The notes beneath the pieces were generated by a model. The model did not search any database. It saw only the letters and a program-made list of their open reading frames with translations, and had not been told where the DNA came from. A stretch of 64,000 nt of DNA from Sipunculus nudus (taxonomy: Eukaryota; Annelida; Sipuncula; Golfingiida; Sipunculidae): positions 48,411,659 to 48,475,658 of the forward strand of contig CM049313.1 in assembly GCA_026874595.1 (NCBI GenBank). Reading direction: 5' to 3'. Below, one piece after another: positions 12,101-22,739 of the stretch (position 1 is the first letter of the stretch; each line of letters begins with the position of its first letter). A program made the translations under genes and the position numbers.

Positions 12101-15100
12101 ACAATTGGTGCCCTGCTATCTACAACACTAGTACATCAGACCCTGATGTGTTTAATGTATGGCCCTGTAAATGAGGGAATAATACTTTCTTTCTATGGCC
12201 ATGTATCTTCACTTTTAATCATTAATTAATATGAAACATGAAAAAACCTGCAGGGCTGCCAGGTCTGAAGTGACTTGTCACAATCATGTTTGCAAGGAAA
12301 TGAAAAAGACCATCACATTGTTCAAACAAAAAAATGATAGATTTCATTTCATTGTTAAACATGATGTAAAGCAGTGGTCTGAAATTCTGTTAAAACTTGG
12401 CAAATCCTGTCTGCAGAGACCAGCAAATAGGGGCCTTGTACATTTATTTGTCCTTCCGGCCATTTGCAGTACCATAAGCAATTCAGACAAGCTGTTACTT
12501 GTGATGATTTTGTTGATCCTCACCTTTGTGGGTGTGTCTGGGGTCTCTGGGGGAGTGGGAAACAAACGTTTTCTTGGTGACATCCTCAGTGGCAAGATGG
12601 TCCTGGAAGGAGTTTCTTGCCCTACAGAGCCTGAAAACATCAGAATACACTGGTAAGGAATTTCAAAGAAGACTCCTTTTCCTGAAACTGTTAATCATTT
12701 TATTTTTCTCTAATGCATACATCATTTCTGTAAACACACATTAACTTAGTTATATAACACAAATATAATATTCAATAATAATATTCTTATTCTTGAAAAT
12801 TCCATGCTGAGCATTTATAACACCTTTTTAAGACCTGTGCTTGCAAGAAAACTGACAAGTCCTGCATGTGAATTGAGGTCACAAACACACTAAGCTCAAG
12901 GCCCAAATTATTTTAACCAAACATAATGAGGACTGCCAGTGCAGATTTGGCATAAAATACAATACATATTTCCTTACTATCTGGATCCAAATCTGATGAT
13001 ATCTGATCCCTAGACAATCTCCGCTGATGAATGATGTGTTCCTCAGGAGGCGTGGCCATGGATGATGGGAACATGTTCACATTCTCTGCTGTGGCTGCTG
13101 AAACACAAGCAACAATCATTAGTTTTATATACGGTAGAACCTGTCTAAAAGACCACCTGTCAGTCTTATTAGACCATTCTTGAGTGAACTTAAAGCTAGA
13201 TCTACATAGTATATAACAAGATTTATAAAATAAAGTCCCAAAGAATGAAATATTTGACATGAAATGATAATATATTTAAAACTGAAACAGGGAGGTTAAT
13301 TCTTTGGAATACTGATTGCTTACTGTTAATGATATACTGAAGACTGTGCAGCCCCACAATATTTAACTCTGAAGAAACTTATTTTTATCACACACTACAC
13401 CACATTTTCTTCATGAATAAAAGTGGTTTTTCATATGCGAGTATTCTGTTCTTTTTCTATTAATATGTATGCACAGGCTGTACTCCATGTTTGAAGGTGC
13501 TCAATGGCTAAAGATTTTTCTTTGTAAGCCATAACATCATTTATTTATTATACATTTTCAAATATTACCAATAAAATGTTGTTTGCTAAATTGTTTAAAT
13601 ATTTATATTATATTTATATTTTTTTTAAAAATCTTAATAATTATCATTTTACCATCAGTTCAGATGTTTACTGCAATTCGAAAAGCATGAAAGTTAAAGA
13701 GAGGACAACAAAGTTTAACCATGGTTGCCAATATGTTTGGTTTACGATAGACTGAAATCAGAATTGGCATTGATACCAGTGGAAAATAGAGATTGTTCAT
13801 AAAAACACAGCCTGAATGGGAAAACTATGCTAAATCCGACACTGACAAGGTGATTGGTATGCGCAGTGCCCAAGAATTGCCCCCCAGTGGCATGCAAATC
13901 CATGGGATTATGCATACAGACTACGCATGCGGATGAATAAAGCCCAGTTAAAAAGTCTACAAAGCAATTTTGCTGACTACACATACGACTATGCACTAAA
14001 AGGGCACCACAATTAAGGTGTCTTAACAGATTCATGAACCAGCCAAACTGCAGAAGCCGAAGGTTTGTGTCCAGGTTCCTTACATAGTCTACAAACGGTC
14101 AGGAATTGGGATGTCAATTAGTTCTAATCCCACAATTCACAGGTGTATGTATTATTATGCCAAAGCTACAGCGAAGTTAAGTTTTCTACTGAATAATGTT
14201 GATACAGTACCCTTTAATGTTTATTATTTTAAACAGTAATTATGGTAATAACTATATATACCCACAAACAATCTACACCTGGATGAGAACATTTTATATA
14301 CTGCACAGCAAGACTGACCATAACACACAGGCAATGTGACTTTAATACAGAATATTGGCATTGAATTTTTTAACTCACCGGTGTCCCAATTTTGATAAAA
14401 CAACAACAACAAATCATGGATCCTTAAAATCTGATTGCAAACCAAAATATTTGATGCCATGATGGCAAATCTGAACACACTCTTTACTTATAGAAGACCG
14501 TCTGGTCCAGTTGTATTATAGTTTCGCAAGGAAACAAGGCTACATGACATATGTCTAACTCTAAGGGTTATAGACATTATAACAGGGAATTTATGCAATT
14601 TGATGATCATAACAGAATTTGTCTTCAAAATTCGAGATATCAGATTCCGAGATACTTATAGTCTTTGGGGTTTTCTACCATTTATAGACGCGGATCATAC
14701 GTAGCTTAGAATCCCATCCAAGTATATGCAAGGGGTGTTGACTGAAATGTTCTCTAAGATATATTTTTTTAAAAACATTTAGTCACTCTTGGTGGCTAAG
14801 CTGACCCCTGTCCCAATCATGCGACCGCCCCACGCCATCCCTCCAGACCACAGCACACAATCGAGGAAAACATTTTTAAACACACTGCTATAGTGCTAAA
14901 GACCTCCAAATTAGTTAAATTCTTGTGGTTTTCTGCTTTGTTATGGTTCATTTAAATGTTCAAATGATAGTTTTGTAACTAAACATAGAGAATATTTAGA
15001 TCTGCTTTAGAGTATTTAAGTTTTGTAAATACATTCCGTCACTCAAACAATGGCTGCGGGGAATTTAAATGCCTACCTCGTTGTCCCAATGGCCTTGGGT

Positions 15101-15143
15101 TCGCCGGCAATCGGCCCAAAATCCTCCTTACATGAACTTCCAT
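6071..15143 (-). CDS. CUT8: Cut8/STS1-family protein (tethering factor for nuclear proteasome), complete, 7 coding exons
   Basis: The exons on the minus strand are 15077-15143, 12978-13097, 12524-12630, 11696-11830, 7657-7818, 6810-7036 and 6071-6152: 900 coding bases, 299 residues plus stop. All introns are GT-AG and every phase closes. The ATG has an in-frame TAA ten codons upstream and a good context (G at -3, G at +4). The N-terminus is disordered and basic, with SPRKRLFPTPPETPDTPTK and RKRIRIARRAK, which could serve as a nuclear signal and Cdk-type sites. The helical core follows: LSKDQLVDLVSRL, then YRRVKTHIDAFK, then LPVWDSPTHNLTREQCFRAL. That order matches the yeast Cut8/STS1 family, which anchors 26S proteasomes at the nuclear envelope and is needed for mitotic protein turnover. 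Family membership rests on this motif order from memory; function in this animal is inferred. Confidence 0.82.
6810..7036 (-). CDS. CUT8: Cut8-family gene, coding exon 6 (core helices)
   Basis: The exon is bounded by ttacag and gtaag. It encodes the most diagnostic segment: KCCVDQGKMLVASQIWD, then LPVWDSPTHNLTREQCFRAL and KYREILK. The LP-W-D/N...HN pattern is the hallmark of the Cut8/STS1 helical domain. The same bases give long antisense and out-of-frame open frames that are shadows. Confidence 0.85.
7657..7818 (-). CDS. CUT8: Cut8-family gene, coding exon 5
   Basis: Fifty-four codons, phase 0 at both ends, with acceptor cttcag and donor gtaag. It encodes EVRELLPIPDLG, EEKLKYLQRNIYKSVP, then YRRVKTHIDAFK. 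The last is the conserved family motif where a tyrosine and RVK start the next helix. Confidence 0.85.
8461..8495 (+). repeat. 35-bp dispersed repeat, copy B
   Basis: Identical over 35 bases to 4037-4071, here inside the fourth coding-exon to fifth coding-exon intron of the Cut8-family gene. Flanks are unrelated beyond a few bases, suggesting a conserved terminal module of an interspersed repeat. Confidence 0.65.
10600..11000 (+). repeat. Interspersed repeat with GACGGAC-rich tail
   Basis: After CTTAATTTCTGGCATGTACA (10638 on, also present at about 8941) the copy runs to a tail of GGACGGACAGAAGGAC repeats, then TATAGCTCAGATG...CAGCTGAGCTAAAA. A related tail (ACGGACGGACAG...GCTCAGCATGACTGAG) is at 37018-37095. 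The layout resembles the 3' end of a SINE or LINE common in molluscs. It lies in an intron of the Cut8-family gene. Confidence 0.55.
11696..11830 (-). CDS. CUT8: Cut8-family gene, coding exon 4
   Basis: Forty-five codons, phase 0 at both ends, with acceptor tttacag and donor gtaagt after GAT. It encodes the basic stretch GTRKRIRIARRAKQ followed by LSGLSKDQLVDLVSRLSINN, the first helix of the Cut8 domain. Confidence 0.85.
12524..12630 (-). CDS. CUT8: Cut8-family gene, coding exon 3
   Basis: The exon enters with two bases of a split serine codon after gttttcag and ends ACAAAG before gtgag. It encodes SVGQETPSRTILPLRMSPRK and a proline-threonine-rich stretch PTPPETPDTPTK with several S/T-P sites. 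Open frames on the opposite strand here are shadows. Confidence 0.8.
12978..13097 (-). CDS. CUT8: Cut8-family gene, coding exon 2, tandem acceptor
   Basis: The exon enters at phase 2 after gtgtttcag and ends GATA before gtaagg. It encodes a polar, serine-rich segment including MATPPEEHIIHQRRLSRDQ. The acceptor reads tttcagCAG, a NAGNAG site, so splicing three bases later would drop one alanine without changing frame. Confidence 0.8.
15077..15143 (-). CDS. CUT8: Cut8-family gene, coding exon 1 with start codon
   Basis: ATG at 15143-15141 opens MEVHVRRILGRLPANPRPLG and runs to a gtaggc donor at 15076. An in-frame TAA ten codons upstream fixes the start. The phase (one leftover G) joins exactly to coding exon 2 to give an alanine codon. 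Confidence 0.8.
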
Positions 15144-15337
15144 TTCTGCTTCTGACTTGATGATGGCTGGCGCTTATTGTTCGTCTCAGGTGTACAAGGA
15201 TGTAGTCGCAGGTGGCTCCTGTTTTAGCACATGTTTGGGGATTTTCTGCACGATGTTAGGCTTGCCCAGGTGACTGTACTTGTAGTAGGGTTTGTTAAAT
15301 GTCTAGGATCGCTATCAGCTGGGGTAAACTCAGTAGC

Positions 15338-15402
15338 GCGCGAAAATCACGCTTGACGCTATGTGATTGGTTCATCAGCCCAACCTGAGGCTTTCTGATT
15401 GG
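15338..15402 (-). promoter_or_regulatory. Candidate cell-cycle promoter: E2F-like site and two inverted CCAAT boxes
   Basis: GCGCGAAAA at 15338-15346 reads TTTTCGCGC on the gene strand, an E2F-type core. GATTGG at 15365-15370 and 15397-15402 are two CCAAT boxes on the gene strand, 32 bases apart, the spacing typical of NF-Y-dependent promoters. All lie 195-260 bases upstream of the ATG. The transcription start is not known. Confidence 0.5.
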
Positions 15403-15403
15403 T

Positions 15404-17941
15404 TAATAAATATGTCCCGACTGCTCTAAGGGATGATGTGTGGTGAACTATTGCCACCCCTTTTAAAGCTCTTTGAGGCCTGCACCGGAATTTTACATGC
15501 TGGGTAAACATGATCACCACGCCATCCCCCAAAATGGTTAGCCCTCACGTGCTCGATCGACTGCAATGCATGCCTGCCTGTCAAGTTTGACAGTTGACAC
15601 CAGTCAGTCTGCGATTTGCTCACTGGCATTTGACAGACTATAACATTGGAATAACAAATTAATTAGGCCGAGGTCCAAATGAATAAATTGACACTAGTTT
15701 GACTTTTATTAGCTTGTTGCTTGAATTATTTTATAGAGCCCATTTTTTCATTACCCTGTGGGCAACTTAAAATAATATAACAAAATATCAAACAGGATCA
15801 CGGGAAAAGGATTGTGTAATCAACTAATCATCAGTGTTAGCGAAGAGATGGTCGCAACTGCAATCTCAACTGTAGTGTTTGTCATCCATGTGAGGTGCGC
15901 CATCTGGCTTTGGAGTCTACAACTATTAATGTATCCCTTTCAGGGGTCGTAATATTGGTGAACACCTAGATCATTTCCACATAACTATATATAGTCCGTT
16001 CCGCCATCCGTGAAACGTTTTTTCGCTATAATTTATGAATGAATTGAGACAGAACAAATATTTTTGGTAGGCCTTCATAGTGCAGAGTTAGATGGGAACA
16101 GACCTCATTTTCTGACAAGAAAAAAAGGTAGATAAATCGCCTTTATAATAAACAAAGATATAAATCCAGAAGTAACTCAGCAGCTGTTTACGACATTTTG
16201 TGCCTAGCCAGTTGACAAGACTCTGTCTAAACTAGCCTAGGGACGGTAACAAACATGACAGAAGAACGTACACAAGAGGCCTGTTTTACAGATGGTGTTC
16301 CATCGACTCCCTATACCTCCTATACCTTCCTATAAAAATGGTCTATAATTTCTTATACTTTCTGGCATTTAGGCCCTCATCTTCTATATTTTCCCTGTTT
16401 GTTTTTTTTAACTGCACGATCTTGTTTCTGATTCAATTAACAGTGTTATAATTGAAAAGATTCAGTTCCTTTTTGCATGCAAGTGTGCATACATGTACGA
16501 TGCCATGGCATGTAAGATGGCAGAGTGAGGTAGGCCTATATATATATATATATATATACACATTTGCGAAGTGTATAACTGAAAGTTTAATATGATGGTA
16601 GGATGCGTCTTTAGCGGAAAGGCATTTTACTCCAGAAAAGGCCAATTTAAGGGATTTACAAGTAGTATAAATTAGAGTAATTAAGCAACTTGCAGGATAG
16701 CATACCTCTCTGTGTGCAAATCTTTATTCATTAATGGACGCTCCTTCGTGCTTGCAGGACATATGTACCCCCCCCCCCCCCCCCAACACAATTCCATAAT
16801 AAAAAGGTGCGTTACACACAGTGTTTTTCTCAAGTATCAAGGACTGCATGTAGTTTTACAGGAATGACTATAAAATAAAGTATACGGTACCAAAAAGATT
16901 GATAATGTGACATGTATGATTTACTAGTTTACACAACATTTTCGCACAAATCAAATAATTAATTAATACATAAGGATTTAATGCAGGTTTTAAGGATAGA
17001 TATTTTAGTTAATTGTTACTGCGAAATAAAATATATATTTATAAGGATGATTCCTAATGATGCACAAGGGGCCAGGTTTTTTTTTTTTTTTTGGTTTCTG
17101 AAGCGAAATTCTACATGTTATTTTCTATACCCAAAACTACAAAATCGCTTCAATTTGGAATGAGAATTACAAAAAAAAATCAGACACCATGCACACGAGG
17201 GGGGCATCCCATCCCACACCTAAATACCTAACCCCACGGCCGATAGTCATACAAACGTCGACAGTCACTCTTCCCTATAAATACTCTCTCTCGCCAAACA
17301 CCCGAACCGGGTTCTTAAAAACAGCACTGATTACATTTTTTTTTAATGTTTGGGGAGATTAAATATGGAATATATATAAACCTTGTTGCAAGGGCCTGTG
17401 TGAGTCCATGGAGAGTATGCGTATGCATTGTAAAAGGAAATCACGCCCCTGTGTTTATTTGTGTTTGAATATACGTCTTATTATTTAATGCGAGTTATTA
17501 TCACATGCATATCACATCATCTATATGTTTTATCCCCTTAATTGCTAATCTTAAAATCTAAACCTAGCCACAGGCAATTTGAACATTCGTCATTACGTGG
17601 AATATCTTTAGCACGTTAACGATGTTTCTGTTCGATTGCAATCCTGCCTTGAACTGTTTAGTAATTAGAAGTTAATAAACTGCTGTGTGCATTGCATGTT
17701 TTACACCATGCTTTTACATCCTTATCATTATGTGTGAACAGTAATTACTGGTAATTAACTAACAGATATATTAATTAGAAGGCTCAATTGACCGTATATG
17801 AATGAATGGAGTCTATAGACCCGGTATGACCGAACTGTTTCACCAAACTGTTTAATTAACAGGAGCCAGATTTGCTCAGGAGAATGGAGCATAGACCAAA
17901 TTAAAGCAACAATGGAAATTAAAAATTAGAACTTGTATCTG

Positions 17942-17977
<36 letters not shown>

Positions 17978-19797
17978 GGGGAGAGAGAGGAGGGGGGGGG
18001 GGATACTTTAAATAAGGAAGTTAGAATACGCTTTTTATATACAAATAATTATATTGTACAAGTAATGATCGAATCAAAGAAAACAACAAGAACCATCAAA
18101 TGCTCTCTCTGTCTGTACATGACTATAAAAGGCATAAATGACATATTTAAAAAAAAATCATCTGGTCCACTTCTGATCAAGGTGTCATGCTCAGCTGACT
18201 TTATTCATTTGTTTATGTATTTAAGAGTATGATGCTTTTAATTTTAACTTTGCCAGATTTAAAATACTGAGAAAACTGAAATGACAATGTTTCCAAAAAC
18301 CCAACATATGTTTTTTTTCCTGTTGATGAAATTAAAGTAATTACGAGAATTTTTCGAAGAATGTCCTTCTCCTCTAACCTGTTAATGTAAATTCCTGACA
18401 AATAGGGTATCATTGATCACCTTGTCCACCCCCTACCATAGTGTAAAGGAACTTTTTTTTCAAGTTAGGGTGAAGGGCGCAAACTGCGTGGAGTTGTTTA
18501 AAAAGTATCATGATGCTAAATTCGGCTCTGTTTTTCGGTATTACGCTCTTGTTTTCCAATTACAAGATGTTTATATGGTCGAAGGGGGGGGGGGGGGGGC
18601 CACTTTATCCGCCCCCGCTTTAATTGATTTGATAAAGCTTTATAGTAAGATTGTAAATACTATGAACAGATTATCGAGCGTAGGAGTTCCTGTCGAGATT
18701 AGGAGAAAACAGGAGATGACACTGCGAAACAAGAAATGAAAGCTTATCATAATGATATTGCGAATTAAGATGTCGTAGATCATGGTTAGTCATGTCGGTA
18801 CAGAAGTGATGATGTTAAATACAGGTGATGCAAAGAAAAATAAACCAAGATTCCGTAGGTCGATGAGAAAAATTTATTCTAAATGTGAAAGAGAATTGTT
18901 GAGGCTGTTGAATCGGTTGCAAGCGAAGACATAAATAAACGTTGGACATTTGCTATAGAATAAGCGACGGGGTGGTTCTCCATAGGTACCTCTGAAGTGA
19001 TGTTTAATAGTGAATATAAAACCGTGTGCAATCTGTACAGCTATACTGAGACACAACCCGATAGGACGCACTTCCCTGCCAACCCTGGAATAAAAACGTA
19101 CAGACCGACAGCACTATAAAAACAATGCCTAAGTCTCATGAATGACGTAATATATTAATACCGTTAAGACCCTTCACACGTATTCTAAAAAAAATAATAA
19201 AATAAATAAAATATAAAAGCATACGAAAACGTACGTACTCAGAAGACAAAGATAAACAGCGGTAAATACACTTGGAATAGCTTTGTTTACGAAATAAAGT
19301 TACCTGACACAAATGAGGCGTGACCCGTCAGAGGAGTTCACGTACTTGGTAGATTGTAGGAAATGTAACAGGAGCGCATTTATTTATATAACTAGAACAT
19401 GAACAGTATACCTCGGCTGTGCGATATTATCGATATATCGGTTATTCGCATATTGCGTATCGCGATATGATTTTCATTTATCGATATTTTCCGAACGTGA
19501 CCATAACGGACCTTTTGCAGTAAAAATTATTTTTTCTTTTACAAAATTTGACATGTAAATGGGTCACGTTTAGTGAAAGGCTGAAAGTGAAACCACCAGC
19601 ATGTCAATACAGACACTCCTCAGGCCGAATAATTCCTATTAGGAAATTTTCATGTAGGATTGATGGAGCATATGATCAAAGGTCCGTCCAAGGAATCTGG
19701 TTTTCTACTCGATGATTTATTAGTACCTAAAGATGTGCAAAAGAAAGAACACGGCCAAAATAAAAAAAATGAATAATTACATATTGATATTCCGTCT
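15404..19797. other. Gene-free stretch with simple repeats
   Basis: No exon was recognised. It contains (TA)n at about 16538-16559, poly-C near 16769-16784, a (GA)n tract from 17941 merging into poly-G to about 18001, poly-G at about 18585-18599, and a cluster of TCGATA/CGCGATA palindromic motifs at about 19420-19490. Nothing else stands out. Confidence 0.55.
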
Positions 19798-19985
19798 TGT
19801 TACAGGTGCCCTTTTTATTGTGTGACACGGGCGTAACTCGTGTTGTAGCGCTCTTGCCTGGCCACTTGTTACATTCTCGGTTTAATCCGCACTGGTTGAA
19901 CTCTTGTTGTCATGCTAGCTTGGGGCAAGCTCACGTGTACACCATGGTGTGTGGAGACACAGCGATGTTTTTATAGATGCAATGC
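19798..19985 (+). mobile_element. Truncated LTR, relative of the solo LTR at 34.1-34.8 kb
   Basis: The sequence starts TGTTACAGGTGCCCTTTTTA and stays alignable, at roughly three-quarters identity by eye, to the reverse complement of 34767 downwards. The match includes GGTTTAATCC and GGTGTGTGGAGA blocks. Similarity fades after about 19985, so the 3' part of the LTR is missing or too diverged. Confidence 0.7.
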
Positions 19986-20783
19986 TACTACGATATGTTT
20001 TAACATATTTTTAACATATTAAATAATGCATTGGTTACGATCTAACATTGCCCATACTTGTGCGACTCCTCAGCTATTGAGTGTTATGCGTTACGTAACT
20101 CAACAAAGACCATGATACGCGTAATATACTTGGTCTCAGGGGAGCGTTGCATGTGACTTCAATTTATCAAACTCTATGACTCTCTCTTACAAGTTGGGAT
20201 ATTGGATGGATCAATAACCAGGTTTATAATATAATAATTAACATTGAACATAGTCGGAATGCCGTAAATTGATATTTATAATTGCAGCGATCACTGGCGT
20301 TGATATATCATGTGTATTGTACGAAATATCAATTACACATGCATGTCCACCGTAGTCCAGCAATTGTTCTAGGGTCTTTACCAACGAAGCCGTCACAAAG
20401 AGGTCTTTCACCTTGTTGGTATTGAGAATATATTTGTGGTAGCTCACTATTTTGTAGTAATAAAAATTTAAATGTTTAATTTTACAGAGAAAATACTTTG
20501 GAATCGTCTCAGATAAAATGGTATATATCGCCTAGCTCATAATAAATATATGGTTTCGAATGGATGATTCGCACACTCTGATGGCCTTATCAAAGGCATT
20601 TTATTGCGCCCCAGGTTTAGCTTGTTTTAATATATCCGTCGGACAAAATTCGAAAAGCCTAAACAAATTGAAATTTAAGCCCAAAACGGTTGTAGGTTGT
20701 AAAAAACACTATCCAGGATCTATGGGCATGCGTCATTTTAGGCAAACAGTTATGAAATAAGTGCATGGATGTACGTGATTGTA
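19986..20783. other. Gene-free AT-rich stretch
   Basis: I see no exon, RNA gene or clear element between the truncated LTR and the first GGTGGCGCC repeat. Open frames here are short and have no recognisable motif. Confidence 0.5.
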
Positions 20784-21120
20784 GGTGGCGCCTTGTAGGT
20801 TGCGCCACCTGTCTTGTACATGCGAAAGCTATCCAAGATGGATAGACCTGCAACATCTCAGGCTGATACGTCAAACAACCCTGAGATGTCAATTTTACTA
20901 ATAGCAGATGTACGAAAGGACGCCATGTGAAAACGATTGCAGGTATTACCACCAGAAAGTACGAGATAAAGGTATATGTGATCTATATGCAAAATGTCAG
21001 GCTAATACATCATAGCATACCTGGGACACGTGGACCGACGCATGGCTGGACACAGGCAAAGGTTGTAGGTGGCACTGGTCACCAGTCTTTGATAGACACC
21101 AGTTCTCATGTGACCCTATA
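20784..21120. repeat. Diverged GGTGGCGCC-core repeat copies
   Basis: GGTGGCGCC at 20784-20792, TGCGCCACCTGTCTTGTACA directly after, and GGTGGCACTGGTCACCAGTC near 21069 mark decayed units of the same family as 22.7-24.2 kb. Linking sequence AGCTATCCAAGATGGATAG also recurs in that family. Confidence 0.55.
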
Positions 21121-22690
21121 ATGCTGCTGAACTTCGGAAAGATCCCATGCACCCTTTATAAAATATACCAGAAAACAATGCTTCAATCGCACACAATCTA
21201 TTCGTTTTCTTTTTAATGATAAGAATCATCAAAACAGAGATAGTGAATGGGAAGCCAAGTCATTCGAAAAAAAAGTGTACATCACCAGACAGGGACAAAA
21301 ATAATAACTTAAAAGCAGTACTTAATGATTTAAATATTTGTTGAAGAATATTAGTTAATAACTACAAGTGCACAAAACCTGATTTCAGGCATGATCCAAG
21401 CACTACATACACTCGAACACAGCATGCATGACCGAGGATGTAGCCCAAACATTCAGCCTCCATTCATATATGAATTAAATCTCGAATGTCTGTGGGGAAG
21501 AATTGCTCCTGTGAGTAGACCCGACCCCAAACCGGAAGCTTATGCAAATTTCCAGGGCGATATAAGCAAATTACTTCAGAGCATCCGGCAGATGGTGGTT
21601 CCCTCATAGGTTTCAATGACGTCATCTATGGATAGACCCCCCTTAAAGGAACATCATCAGGAGCAATATGCCTTTTCTTTCACACTATCAGTTCTGTTTT
21701 GCTATAATCAAAAGTTTCCCAGGAAAACAACTACAACACACAGTCTTAATACCTTGTATATGGCTGTTTCACACCTTGTTATGGGTCTACGTGATGGTAA
21801 ACACGGTCCACGTGTGTCTGTTTACCATAACAAGGTCGCGTGACCAGAGGTCCGATTGTGAGCCTTAACAGGCGGTGTTTCAGTCAGCGGGAACATGTAT
21901 TACATTTTTGGGCTAAGTTAGTCAGGGTATCTCCTGAATGACGTGTTGTGGCCTGGGCGATGCACGCGCTGTGTTTATGTTGACACAATTGATCGCGTCC
22001 GGTCCACTTATTTTAACACTCGTTTACAGGAGTAAGCAAACGGTTTCAGGTCAATATTTTGGCAGGTGCAAATTTATTTGAAAGGGAAGAATCTATGTTT
22101 CATTTTAATTAAACATGCTTTATAAGTGATTGGACCCATTTAACCCTCCCAGCATGCCTTCTCCGTGTATTAATAAACAAGAGCTAGTCGATAGAGACAA
22201 CAATCACCTAGTTTCTTTAGAATAAATGCCAATATTTTCATACATACTGAATATGATTATGTACCAAGTGACTCAACACGTCTGCATTGTGCGTGCTACT
22301 TGGGGTTCGTTAGATGTCCTCATACCACGCATAATGCAAACTACCGTGATCTGATCATCTTTGTACAGTGGCTCGTATAGGACACATAGAAGTTTATTAT
22401 TTTTATCTCGTTCCCATAATATTTTTAACTCGTTCCAACACGATAGCAGAACAAATATGAATACAAGTGAACGTTTGTCTAGCAAAGGTCAGCTCTGTTG
22501 GAAGAACAAAGGACTCTCATACATCACCTATTAAAATTTTTGATTACCTATACACTAATGACGCAAGTAGCCGTGAAACGAAGAGTTCGGTGTCTCCTAC
22601 AGTCATTGGTAATTTTCTCTGCCAAAATAAGTTTGCTTGATGCAGTAGATGCTTAGGTACTATGTTTTCACGCTACTTCCTCCTCCACGT
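21121..22690. other. Gene-free stretch between repeat arrays
   Basis: No coding exon was recognised. A short inverted motif (CGTGATGGTAAACACGGTCCACGTGTGTCTG) lies near 21790. Nothing else supported. Confidence 0.45.
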
Positions 22691-22739
22691 TCGTCTAAGA
22701 CAGGTATTTCTGAAACCCATGATAATTATTTGGCACATG

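Noticed and set aside
12231-12656. 141-codon plus-strand open frame
   Set aside because: It is antisense to coding exon 3 of the Cut8-family gene, has no family motif and ignores the clear splice signals on the other strand.
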